Shown here: piece by piece, positions 1 through 7,459 of the stretch
How the letters are laid out: the number at the start of each line of letters is the position of its first letter
Position numbering within the stretch: position 1 is the stretch's first letter
Assembly: GCF_024345975.1 (NCBI RefSeq)
Contig: NZ_JAGQCD010000010.1
Coordinates: forward strand, 1-64,000
DNA length: 64,000 bases
Reading direction: 5' to 3'
From: Cyanobium sp. Cruz-8D1
GTDB taxonomy: Bacteria > Cyanobacteriota > Cyanobacteriia > PCC-6307 > Cyanobiaceae
Notes under the pieces: model-generated
The model's input: only the letters and a program-made list of their open reading frames with translations
The model's database searches: none
Told to the model about the DNA's origin: nothing
Position numbers and translations under genes: made by a program

Positions 1-510
1 GAACGCTCCGGCGTCAGCGCCCCGGTGGGGCGGGATCTGCTGGAGCTGGAGAACCAGTTGTTCCATCAGTGGCATCGCTGGCGAGACGGCGAGATCGACA
101 GGCAAGAACTGCAATCCCTCACGGCGCCGATCCGCCAGGCCTTTGAGAGCAAGCTGCAGGAAGCGAGCGATCTGGGCTTTCACAAAGGGGAGAAGACTCC
201 CTGGGCCACCACGGTGCGCACCTGCCGGCAGATCCTCAACCTGGCGCCAGCCCTATGGACCTTCCTGGAGCATCCCGATGTGGAGCCGACGAACAACGCT
301 GCGGAACGGGCGCTCAGACCGGCAGTGATCCACCGAAAACTCAGTTACGGCGTCCAATCTCGGCGGGGTGGCCTTTGCCAAAGTCGTCTATTGACAGTGA
401 CCACAAGCCTGAAACAGCAGGGCCGTGACGTGTTGGAATTTCTGGTTGAGGCATGGAATGCCCATTACCACGGACTGCCGGCGCCAAGCCTGCTGCCTCC
501 AGCAAAATAG
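1..510 (+). CDS. IS66-family transposase, C-terminal fragment cut by the window edge
   Basis: The frame is open from the first base, so the gene begins before the window and only its last 169 codons are seen; it ends in TAG. The visible part matches the end of the IS66 DDE transposase domain: the block NNAAERALRP carries the last catalytic glutamate of the family, followed by the Gly-rich stretch QSRRGG and a closing helix ending EAWNAHYHG. Family members are about 500 residues and normally travel with two small accessory ORFs, which would lie outside. I did not recognise a terminal inverted repeat in the 120 bp downstream. A second transposase relic and an integrase relic follow, so this belongs to an accessory segment. 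Activity of the full copy cannot be judged here. Confidence 0.85.
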   Translation, partial: ERSGVSAPVGRDLLELENQLFHQWHRWRDGEIDRQELQSLTAPIRQAFESKLQEASDLGFHKGEKTPWATTVRTCRQILNLAPALWTFLEHPDVEPTNNAAERALRPAVIHRKLSYGVQSRRGGLCQSRLLTVTTSLKQQGRDVLEFLVEAWNAHYHGLPAPSLLPPAK

Positions 511-631
511 GGCACAGGCAGAGCGACCAGAGCAGTGAAAGGTGCGCGCTGAGAGGCTGAGCAAATGAGCTGTGCATCAATCATGAAGTGGTGACTGCCT
601 ACGTCATGTCAAGCTCAGGCCGGCACACCCC

Positions 632-1324
632 GTGAACGGTTACCTTGTGGAGATGATCCGCATGTTCAAAGTGGCCAAGGATTCGGCCACCGCGAACCGC
701 ACCGCGGCTCTCAATCAGCTGCACGCCATCGTGGTGACGGCGCCGGCAGCGTTGCGGGAACGGCTGCAGCGGCTCAAGAAAAAGGAGCTGGTCGAAAGCT
801 GCGCAGGCCTGCGTTCTGGCGAGATCACCACCCCTCTGGCGGCCGCCAAAATGACCCTGCGCACCCTCGCCCGTCGCATCCAGCAGCTGGATCAGGAGCT
901 CAAGGAAACCATCGCGCAGCTGGATCAGCTGACGATGCAGCTGTGCCCCGAGCTGCGCAACACCTACGGCATCGGTGTGGACATCAGCGCCACCCTGGTC
1001 GTGGCCGTCGGCGACAACCAGGAACGGATGAAATCCGAGGCCTCATTCGCTGCTCTCTGTGGCGTCAATCCCCTGCCGGCCAGCTCCGGCAAGGTGGTGA
1101 GGCACCGGCTGAACCGCAGCGGTAACCGCCAGGCCAACTGCGCTCTGCACCGCATCGTCGTCTGCCGGTTGCAGCGGCACCAGCAGACCAAGGAATACGT
1201 GGAGCGACGGACGGCAGAGGGCCGCTCAATGAAGGAGATCATTCGCTGCCTCAAGCGGTTTGTCGCCCGCGAGGTGTTCGGCATCCTGCGTGGGGGGCCC
1301 GCAGTGCGTACAGCAGCGGCCTGA
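632..1324 (+). pseudogene. IS110-family transposase, 5'-truncated
   Basis: The 230-residue frame corresponds to the C-terminal half of an IS110/IS1111 transposase (Transposase_20 domain). Diagnostic segments are YGIGVDISATLVVAVGD, then FAALCGVNPLPASSGK and RLNRSGNRQANCALH, and a tail with KRFVAREVFGIL. The family is normally 330-400 residues with an N-terminal RuvC-like DEDD catalytic domain; that half is missing. The frame is open back to 587, where a TGA closes it, and the first usable start is GTG at 632 with no clear ribosome site. I therefore call it a remnant that cannot transpose. The piece between 511 and 631 shows no gene. What truncated it is not visible, though the IS66 end just upstream makes insertion or deletion by that element plausible. 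Confidence 0.8.
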
Positions 1325-1352
1325 TGCGTAGAGGCTGCAGCAGCCCAGGCTC

Positions 1353-1401
1353 CCGCCAGATCCGTTGCCTGCCGCTCCACGGCGGGCAACGGATCTGGCG
1401 G
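1353..1401. repeat. 49-bp near-perfect hairpin after the IS110 relic
   Basis: Bases 1353-1374 pair with 1380-1401 to give a 22-bp stem (21 Watson-Crick pairs and one G-T at 1370/1384) around a 5-base loop CTCCA. The left arm begins CCGCCAGATCCGTTGCC. It lies between the end of the IS110 remnant (+) and the end of the next gene (-). No T-tract follows on either strand, so it is not a classical intrinsic terminator, though it could stop both convergent transcripts as structured RNA. A transposon-derived palindrome or a REP-like element are alternatives. I saw no second copy elsewhere in the window. Confidence 0.75.
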
Positions 1402-1421
1402 AACGAGAGCCGGTCGGCGGT

Positions 1422-2069
1422 TCAGCTGTCAACGGGGATCAGCACGTCGAGTAGCTCGGTCCGCCGCGACTGGCCTGGCTGCTCTGGCACGACCAGAACG
1501 ACGGCCTTGGCCTCGATCAGATCGCTGTCGTCAGCCGTGGCCTCGCCATCGGCCTCCCAGCTCTCCAGCGCCGCATCCAGCCAGCGGGTCTTTGTTTCCA
1601 GGAAGGCGATTGCCTCGTCGGGGCTCCAGCGGGCCTCGCTGCCGCGACAGGGATAGCGCTGCAGAAGCTCCAGGATCCCGATCTCCTGCAGCTCAGGGGT
1701 GCCGGTGGGATCGCGCACCAGAACGGTGTCGGCATCGGTGGCGTTGTCGATCAGCTTCTGGATGTCGCTGCGATCGTCGTCATCTTCCAGCTCCTGCCAG
1801 TCCAGGAGATTCAGCGCCCTCTCCTGAACGGCCTGCACATCGACCACAGGAATCTGCCGAGCGGCGCTCCCTTGGCTGGGATCGTCGGCCAGGTGCAGCA
1901 AGCCATCAGCCGCTCTGCAGATCTGCTGCAGCGACAGCGATGAACCGAGAGCGGCCATCACACACTCAGCCAGCTCATCCAGAGAGAGATCAGCACCGTC
2001 TTCTGCCCCACGGACTTGGTCGATGGCCTCCCAGAGCGGCAGCTCAGTGGAGGTGGTGACGTGTTCCAC
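1422..2069 (-). CDS. acidic protein of unknown function beside the integrase relic
   Basis: This 215-residue protein was not recognised. It is rich in Asp, Glu and Leu, has no membrane span or signal peptide, and shows no catalytic motif I can name. An acidic run (LEDDDDRSD, about residues 93-101) divides an N-terminal helical half from a C-terminal half with WSPDEAIAFLETKTRWLDAALESW in two pieces of helix. The ATG at 2069 lies inside the 3' end of the integrase frame, a 26-bp overlap on the same strand, so the two were probably transcribed together. It is the only intact-looking cargo gene in the island end seen here. An accessory or phage-type role is inferred from position alone. Confidence 0.55.
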   Translation of the reverse strand: MEHVTTSTELPLWEAIDQVRGAEDGADLSLDELAECVMAALGSSLSLQQICRAADGLLHLADDPSQGSAARQIPVVDVQAVQERALNLLDWQELEDDDDRSDIQKLIDNATDADTVLVRDPTGTPELQEIGILELLQRYPCRGSEARWSPDEAIAFLETKTRWLDAALESWEADGEATADDSDLIEAKAVVLVVPEQPGQSRRTELLDVLIPVDS

Positions 2070-3285
2070 GGCGTGGCCAGCGCTGGTTCACGGCCATCGT
2101 GCCCGAGCTGGTCAGATCCGGCTTCTCCTGACCCATCAGACGAAGGGCACCCAGGGCTTGACAGTCCATAGGAGTGTCATCGGCATGGGCCAGCTGTTTT
2201 TCGGTCACCACCCTGGGAATCTTGAGCTGCTCGATGCAGTTGGTCTGCCCGAAGCCCCTGAATCCATGGGGTGTCTGCCGCCCCTGGAAGCCCATGCGCC
2301 GCAGCAGCATCGAGAGGCAGCCATTGCTCATCACCCGCAGTCCTCCATTGCCGCGGTGGTTGGGGGTGTGAAAGACCAGATCGGTGTGGCCACTGATCGG
2401 CCGCTGTAGGTCAAACAACAACCGCGCCTGCGAGGAGAGCGGCACGATGTAACGAACGCGGGTCTTCATGCGTTCAGCGGGAATGATCCACTGACGACCT
2501 TCGATATCAACTTCGCTCCAACGGGCTTCCCGGAGTTCACTGGGCCGCACCAGGGTGAGCATCATCAGGCGCAGGGCGATGAAGCTGCTGCGCTCGGCCA
2601 GGCGTTGACGCTCAAAGCGATCGATCACCTCCAAGAGCTCGGGCAGCTCCACCCAGCTGATGCGGTGGTAGTGGGTGACGCGGGTGGCGGCGATGACCTT
2701 GCGGGCTTTGACGGCGGGGTTGTCCTGCCGAAGTTCAAGATCGACGGCGTGCTCGATCACGCAACGGGTGACGTCGTTGCAGCGACGGGCCTGTTCATGG
2801 GCGCTCCTGGCGAGGATGGGTGCAAGTAGGCGGGTTTCAATGTCGCTGCGGGTGATCGCCTCGATTTCCAGTTGACCCAGTGCCGGGATCACGAAGTGAT
2901 CAAGTTTCTCCCGCATGTCCCTGCAATAGCGGGGGCTCCAGCTGGCGCTGTGATGCTCAAACAAGGCCTGGGCGATCTGGACGAAAGGTCGACTGCTGAT
3001 TTCGACCTGCTTGCGCTGCTGAGTTGGTGCCTGGGTGCGTGGATCGACGCCGGCTTTGATCCAGGTGTTCAGCTCTAGGGCCTGCTTGCGGGCATCGGCG
3101 AGCCGCATGGCCGGGTAAGCGCCAATGGTGAAGGTGCGGCGTGCTCCCTGCCAGCGGTAGTTCTTGCGCCAGGTCTTGGAGCCGGAGCGTGCCACCCAGA
3201 GGTAGAGGTCGTCCCGGTCGTGGTGCTTGGTGCCCGGGCGTTCCGGGTCGGGCCGCAGGGCCTAGATTGACTTGTCACTGAGCAT
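2044..3285 (-). pseudogene. tyrosine integrase of the P4/DUF4102 type, broken at both ends
   Basis: The frame encodes a site-specific integrase: an N-terminal arm domain (DDLYLWVARSGSKTWRKNYR, TIGAYPAMRLADARKQA), a core-binding domain, and a catalytic domain with the first Arg in VRPSELREARW, Lys in MKTRVRYIVPLS, and the HGFRG and QLAHAD boxes. Two defects are visible. The natural ATG at 3285 starts MLSDKSI and codon 8 (3264-3262) is TAG, after which the family sequence continues; the first downstream start is GTG at 3195, which would remove part of the arm domain. After QLAHAD the sequence diverges from the family and no Tyr nucleophile is found in any frame. It sits 223 bp from the 3' end of tRNA-Ser, the standard arrangement for tRNA-targeted islands. 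I judge it inactive. Confidence 0.8.
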
Positions 3286-3343
3286 GGCGGACAGCGCCGG
3301 AACGCTGGCGCGGGAGGGGATGTCGGCGGTTGGGCAAGCCAGG

Positions 3344-3393
3344 TGACGGTATAGACCCGGCCCCGGCTGGCTATACCGTCAAAAATACCGTCA
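3344..3393. repeat. three copies of TGACGGTAT/ATACCGTCA between integrase and tRNA-Ser
   Basis: TGACGGTATAG at 3344-3354 is the exact reverse complement of CTATACCGTCA at 3371-3381, and a third partial copy, ATACCGTCA, lies at 3385-3393. The set is in the 223-bp gap between the integrase ATG and the tRNA gene, upstream of the integrase. Integrases of this class bind short repeated arm-type sites near the attachment site, and their promoters are often autoregulated there, so these are candidate arm-binding or operator sites. This function is inferred from position; only the repeats are seen directly. Confidence 0.6.
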
Positions 3394-3508
3394 TCCGCAG
3401 CGGCTGTAGCGGGCTCTAAGCGGATCAGCCCGGACGACCCAAAAGCGCGGATCGACTGCACAGCAAGGGTTTAAGGATTTCCGCGGATCCCTTCGGATCC
3501 TATGAAAA

Positions 3509-3593
3509 CGGAGGGGGCGGGATTCGAACCCGCGGAATCTTTCGATTCGCCGGTTTTCAAGACCGGAGCCATCAACCACTCGACCACCCCTCC
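3509..3593 (-). tRNA. tRNA-Ser (anticodon UGA)
   Basis: The minus strand folds as an 85-nt class II tRNA. The 7-bp acceptor stem pairs GGAGGGG (3593-3587) with CCCCTCC (3516-3510), with discriminator G at 3509. The anticodon loop CTTGAAA sits in a CCGGT/ACCGG stem, giving anticodon TGA. A long variable arm (GCGAATC AAAGATTCCGC, interrupted here) and the T-loop GGTTCGAATCCC are present. CCA is not encoded. The variable arm and G73 both fit serine. The broken integrase lies just beyond its 3' end, so this gene is the likely attachment site; no second copy of its 3' end was found, and the other boundary must be outside the window. Confidence 0.95.
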
Positions 3594-3611
3594 AGGCTGG
3601 ACGGCCCGACC

Positions 3612-4793
3612 CTACAGCCGGTTGGGCAGCCCCTTGCAACCTCCAGGCAGGGTCTGGCGGGAACGGGCGCCTGACCAGGCCGCCAGGTAGGCGCGATTGT
3701 CCGGATCCAGCTGGCGCACACCGCTGAGATTGACGTTCTCCACCTGGGCCCCGGTGCCGGCGCCTACGGCGTGGTCCGACTCCATCTGGGCCTGGTGCGG
3801 GGTGGCCTCCAGGGCGTCGCCATAGAAGAACCGAGCGGCCTGCAGACAGGCGCCCTGGAGATTGGCACCAGCCAGATTCACCGCCGCCAGATTGGCCTCG
3901 GCCAGGTCGGCGCCGGAGAGATCGGCGCCGGAGAGATCAGCGCCGTTGAAGTCGATGGCGCGCAGGTCGGTGCCGGCAAGGTCGGCGCCCCGCAGCATGC
4001 TCTGCAGGCGGATCACAGGAACTCCCCGCAAGCGGTCCTCCTCGTAGCTGCCTTCGCCGTCGAGGATGGCGCGCCCCAGGCGCTGGTCACGCCGCAGGGG
4101 GGTGAGCAACCTGGCGTGGGAAAGAAAGCGCAGGATCCTGGCCTTGCCGTCAGCATCGATGCTGCTCAGAACGGCGGCCAGGCGGCCCTCCGCCAGCATC
4201 CGCTCCAGGGGCCAGTCCTCCAGCAAGCCCTCCTCGTCACTGATCAGCTCGGAGATGCCATGGATGAAGCTGTCGATGGTCTGGGCCTGGGTGATGCGGT
4301 TCTGCTGGGTGGTGAGACGCTGATCCACCATCACCTGGCGCCAGGCGATCATCAGAGCGACCAGGGCCACCAGGATCTGGCCGACGGCACCGATGACCCC
4401 CTCCCCGAAGGCGCCGATCGCCTCCCAGTCCCCATTGCGGTAGATCGCCAGCAGCGGGTCGAGCCAGCCAAGGGCCAGGGGGATCGACAGCAGGGCCAGG
4501 ACCAGGGACAGGGCCGCCACCAGCCGAACGGTGGGGGGGTCCTCAAGGTGCCGAACCAGAACCTGCCAGAGGGGTGGGAGCAACTGTCGCAGGGCCAGGG
4601 CCACGGTCAGCAGGGCCGCCGGCAGGGCCAGCCAGGCCAGTCCCAGCAGCAGGGCCGCCTGCAGGATCAGGAGCGTCAGCAGCAGCTGCAGACCGGCCCC
4701 ATGGCGCAGACGCGTCCAGGGACCTCCAGCCCGCAGGGCCAGGGGCGGGGAAGCCGCCGCGGCGAAGGAGCGATCGTCCGGTTTCGTGGTCAT
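3612..4793 (-). CDS. membrane protein with C-terminal pentapeptide repeats
   Basis: This 393-residue protein has about four hydrophobic spans in its first 155 residues (roughly 35-53, 54-70, 90-113 and 131-151), a soluble middle part (HGISELISDEEGLLEDWPLERML), and then a run of pentapeptide repeats of the A(D/N)LXX type from about residue 265 to 320, for example GADLSGADLSGADLAEANL. Such repeats form a right-handed beta-helix, usually for protein contacts. The ATG at 4793 overlaps the stop of the upstream Ca2+/H+ antiporter by 4 bp (ATGA), so the two are translationally coupled and may work together at the same membrane. The molecular function is unknown. The gene ends with TAG 16 bp from the tRNA-Ser 5' end. 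Confidence 0.8.
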   Translation of the reverse strand: MTTKPDDRSFAAAASPPLALRAGGPWTRLRHGAGLQLLLTLLILQAALLLGLAWLALPAALLTVALALRQLLPPLWQVLVRHLEDPPTVRLVAALSLVLALLSIPLALGWLDPLLAIYRNGDWEAIGAFGEGVIGAVGQILVALVALMIAWRQVMVDQRLTTQQNRITQAQTIDSFIHGISELISDEEGLLEDWPLERMLAEGRLAAVLSSIDADGKARILRFLSHARLLTPLRRDQRLGRAILDGEGSYEEDRLRGVPVIRLQSMLRGADLAGTDLRAIDFNGADLSGADLSGADLAEANLAAVNLAGANLQGACLQAARFFYGDALEATPHQAQMESDHAVGAGTGAQVENVNLSGVRQLDPDNRAYLAAWSGARSRQTLPGGCKGLPNRL

Positions 4794-5905
4794 GGCAGGG
4801 GGCTGGTCTGGAAGAAAAAGCCAGCCGCGAGGATGGCGTAGGCCGCCAGCAGGAGCACGCCCTCGAGCCAGTCGGAGCGTCCATCGAGGCTGACCAGATT
4901 GCTCACCAGAACGGCCGTGGCCACCGCGACCACCTCATAGACGTTGAAGCTGAGATCGAGGGGATGGCCGAGCAGGGGAGCCACCAGCAGCAGCACCGGC
5001 ACCACCAGCAGACCCACCAGCAGGGTGGAGCCGAGGGCCACCGACACGGCCAGGTCCATCTTGTCCTTTCGCGCCATGCTCACCGCTGTGAGGTACTCGG
5101 CGACACCGCCCAGCAGGGGCAGCAGCACCACGCCAGTGAACAGGGCCGAGAAACCGAGGGATTCGGTGACGGTCTCCACGACGCCGACGAAGAGCTCGGA
5201 GGCATAGGCCAGCCCCACGGTGGCCGCCAGCAGCACGGCGACCCAGGGAAGCAGGGGCGGCCGGTGGGCACGTTCGGCGCCTTGGCCGGGATCCTCAGCA
5301 TCGACGGTCAGGTCCGCTTCAGCCACCGCGTAAAGCGTGCGATGGGTTTTCAGAGAGAACAGCAGCGTGAGGCCATAGACAGCTAGCAGCACCCAGGCCA
5401 CAAACAGCGAAAAGGACTCGGCGGCGGCCGCGTCCAGCCCCCCGGCCTCTCCCCCCACCATCCCCCGCAGGCTCGGGATCAGAATCGCCAGAACGGCCAG
5501 GGTCATGGCCGAGCCGTTGACCCGTGCCACCACGGGCTGGAAACGTTGCTCACTGCGCCCGAGGCCCCCCACCAGCATCGACAGACCCAGCGCCAGCAGC
5601 AGGTTGGCCATGACCGTGCCGGTGATGCTGGCCTTGACGATGTCCACCAGGCCGGCCCGCAGGGCCGCGATGGCAATGATCAGCTCGGTGGCGTTGCCGA
5701 ACAGGGCATTGAGCAGGGCCCCGATCGAGGGACCGAGGGTGAGGGACAGCTCCTCGGTGGCGGTGCTCAGCAGGATCGCCAAGGGGACGATCGAAAGGAT
5801 CGAGGTGACGAAGACGATCCCATCGCCCCACTGAAACCGGTCAGCGGCCGCTGCGACCGGCAGCATCGCCAGCAGGCCGATGGCGATACGCAAGCGAGCG
5901 GACAT
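4790..5905 (-). CDS. cax: Ca2+/H+ antiporter of the CaCA/CAX family
   Basis: At 371 residues this is the usual size for a bacterial CAX exchanger, which exports Ca2+ from the cytoplasm against protons. Around ten to eleven membrane spans are visible. The two conserved alpha-repeat motifs are present: LFGNATELIIAIAALRAG near residue 75, followed by SITGTVMANLLLALGLSML, and the second copy with GGVAEYLTAVSMARKDKMDLAVSVALGSTL near residue 270. Both contain the acidic residue (Glu) expected to bind the cation. A hydrophilic acidic loop (AEADLTVDAEDPGQGAE) separates the halves. The start ATG at 5905 is the first in frame. It heads a two-gene operon with the pentapeptide membrane protein. Ion selectivity cannot be read with certainty from sequence. 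Confidence 0.9.
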   Translation of the reverse strand: MSARLRIAIGLLAMLPVAAAADRFQWGDGIVFVTSILSIVPLAILLSTATEELSLTLGPSIGALLNALFGNATELIIAIAALRAGLVDIVKASITGTVMANLLLALGLSMLVGGLGRSEQRFQPVVARVNGSAMTLAVLAILIPSLRGMVGGEAGGLDAAAAESFSLFVAWVLLAVYGLTLLFSLKTHRTLYAVAEADLTVDAEDPGQGAERAHRPPLLPWVAVLLAATVGLAYASELFVGVVETVTESLGFSALFTGVVLLPLLGGVAEYLTAVSMARKDKMDLAVSVALGSTLLVGLLVVPVLLLVAPLLGHPLDLSFNVYEVVAVATAVLVSNLVSLDGRSDWLEGVLLLAAYAILAAGFFFQTSPLP

Positions 5906-6059
5906 GGAGCAGCGCCAACAGCGTGACTCATTGTGACCGACTGTTGACCAGCGGGGCCATGGCCAGGGGCGCCATCAACGTGAACACACCAGAAATGGGT
6001 GGTGCCAACTCCCTGCACCGTCGTGCTGTAGACGGCACATCAGGACCTTTCGTCCCAGA

Positions 6060-7367
6060 ATGTCTGCAGCAGCATTCTTCTGTTTGCCCGACACCCTGCA
6101 GGCCTCCATGGGCCCAAAGAATCCCCAGGCAATGACGCTCCAAGTCCTGCCACCTGATGCCGGGGAGTCCGAACCCAACACCAACATCGAGAACAAGCCA
6201 CACAGACAGCATCCGCCATCGAGAAGAACGGTGGCCTCCATTCAGCGCGTCTTCACTCTCATTGCCATTGTCAATGGGCTCGTTTTGCTGTATTTGGTCG
6301 TTGCGGCTATCCAGCTGCTGATGGTTTCTGGTGCCCGATCAGCGGAGATCTATGTCTCACTGATTCTCACCCTGCTACTGGTCATCCTGGCGGTCATCTC
6401 TTATCAGATCATCACCAGGAGGATCGTCCGTCCGATCGCTCGACTGGTCCGCGAAGCCAGTGAGATCGAGAGCGGTGACAGGACCAGCCTGCTGACGATC
6501 AGAAGCAACGATGAAATCTCGAAGCTTGCCCAGACCTTCAACATGGTGCTCGTCAAGATGCGGCAGGCACTCATGGATGGAGAAGCCAGCAATCAGCAAT
6601 TGCTGGAAGCTAATCGACAGATCGAAGCTTCCATCAACTACGCCGGGCTGCTGCAGAAATCGATCCTTCCGGATCGCCAGCTCCAGGACACCTTCGGCAG
6701 CAATCACTTCATCCTCTGGCTGCCCCGCGACACGGTGGGAGGTGACTACTACATCTTCCACTCGGAAGGCGGGCACTGCCTCGCTGGGGTGGCCGACTGC
6801 GCTGGGCACGGGGTGGCAGGGGCCATGATGACCATGCTCGCCAGGGCGGGAATTGATCGTTCGATCATGGAGGTGGGGATCACCTCCCCAGCCGCCATCC
6901 TGAGCTGCACCGATACGGCCATGCGGACCCTGCTGCATGGGGCCAAGACGAGCAAGTCCATCGCGACCAGCATGGACATTGGACTCGCGCGCCTTGATCT
7001 TGAATCCAGAACACTTAGATTTGCTGGCGCAAAAATCAGTCTCTATTGGACTGATGGGCAAACCATGCACATGCTCAGGGGAGACCATCGGGCGATCTGT
7101 GATCAACGCGTCGGCGCCTACACGGACCACGACATACCGTTGTTGCCGGACTTCACCTACTACCTGACCACCGATGGTCTGCTCGATCAATCAGGAGGCG
7201 AAGATGGTTTCTCCCTGGGCACCCAGCAATTCAAGGAGTGGCTGATTCAGCTGGCGCGCCAACCCCTGGAACACCAGCGTCAAGCCTTGGCCGATGCGCT
7301 GGAAGAGTTTCGTGGACGTCACCCGCAGCGGGACGACATCACGATCCTTTCCTTCCGCTTCTCCTAG
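6060..7367 (+). CDS. siaA: SiaA-like membrane PP2C/SpoIIE-type protein phosphatase
   Basis: A 435-residue HAMP-PP2C phosphatase. Two membrane spans (about 66-90 and 97-118) flank a loop of only a few residues, then a HAMP domain (about 118-172), a coiled-coil linker and a SpoIIE-type PP2C domain (about 195-435). Metal-binding acidic residues are seen in VGGDYYIF, VADCAGHGVAGA, TTDGLLD and RDDITIL. In Pseudomonas aeruginosa the homologue SiaA removes the phosphate from SiaC and so turns on c-di-GMP synthesis; it has a large periplasmic sensor that is absent here. It is the first gene of siaABCD. The start is uncertain: ATG 6060 gives the longest form, and ATG 6108 or 6132 also keep both spans. 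G+C is low (29 of 60 bases at 6241-6300). Confidence 0.88.
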   Translation: MSAAAFFCLPDTLQASMGPKNPQAMTLQVLPPDAGESEPNTNIENKPHRQHPPSRRTVASIQRVFTLIAIVNGLVLLYLVVAAIQLLMVSGARSAEIYVSLILTLLLVILAVISYQIITRRIVRPIARLVREASEIESGDRTSLLTIRSNDEISKLAQTFNMVLVKMRQALMDGEASNQQLLEANRQIEASINYAGLLQKSILPDRQLQDTFGSNHFILWLPRDTVGGDYYIFHSEGGHCLAGVADCAGHGVAGAMMTMLARAGIDRSIMEVGITSPAAILSCTDTAMRTLLHGAKTSKSIATSMDIGLARLDLESRTLRFAGAKISLYWTDGQTMHMLRGDHRAICDQRVGAYTDHDIPLLPDFTYYLTTDGLLDQSGGEDGFSLGTQQFKEWLIQLARQPLEHQRQALADALEEFRGRHPQRDDITILSFRFS

Positions 7368-7371
7368 GAGG
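7366..7371 (+). promoter_or_regulatory. consensus Shine-Dalgarno AGGAGG for the 26-codon ORF
   Basis: AGGAGG at 7366-7371 overlaps the siaA stop codon (TAG 7365-7367) and is 7 bases from the ATG at 7379. It is one of the strongest ribosome sites in the window, where most genes have weak or none. It fits the small ORF, not siaB, whose ATG lies 85 bases away. Confidence 0.7.
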
Positions 7372-7378
7372 TTCCTAG

Positions 7379-7459
7379 ATGTCCCATCTGATCAACAACG
7401 CCCCCATGGCTGCTTTGACCATGACAACTCAAGTGGCCGCCTCGGACTTGAAGCGATGA
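7379..7459 (+). CDS. 26-residue ORF between siaA and siaB, overlapping the siaB start
   Basis: The frame runs from ATG 7379 to TGA 7457-7459 and encodes a 26-residue peptide beginning MSHLINNAPM and ending AASDLKR. It has a consensus Shine-Dalgarno at the right distance and its stop overlaps the siaB start codon in the arrangement ATGA (ATG 7456-7458). This is the classical layout for translational coupling, so the ORF may serve as a leader that delivers ribosomes to siaB, may encode a functional micropeptide, or both. I know of no homologue. It is too short for most gene callers. Evidence is the ribosome site and the overlap only; no conservation could be tested. Confidence 0.5.
   Translation: MSHLINNAPMAALTMTTQVAASDLKR

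Noticed and set aside
1-3500. Second attachment site for the island inside the window
   Set aside because: I searched by eye for a copy of the tRNA-Ser 3' end and found none; the other end is probably outside.
3909-3965. Short tandem DNA repeat of GAGATCGGCGCCG type
   Set aside because: It is the coding sequence of the pentapeptide repeats and reflects the protein periodicity, not an independent DNA element.
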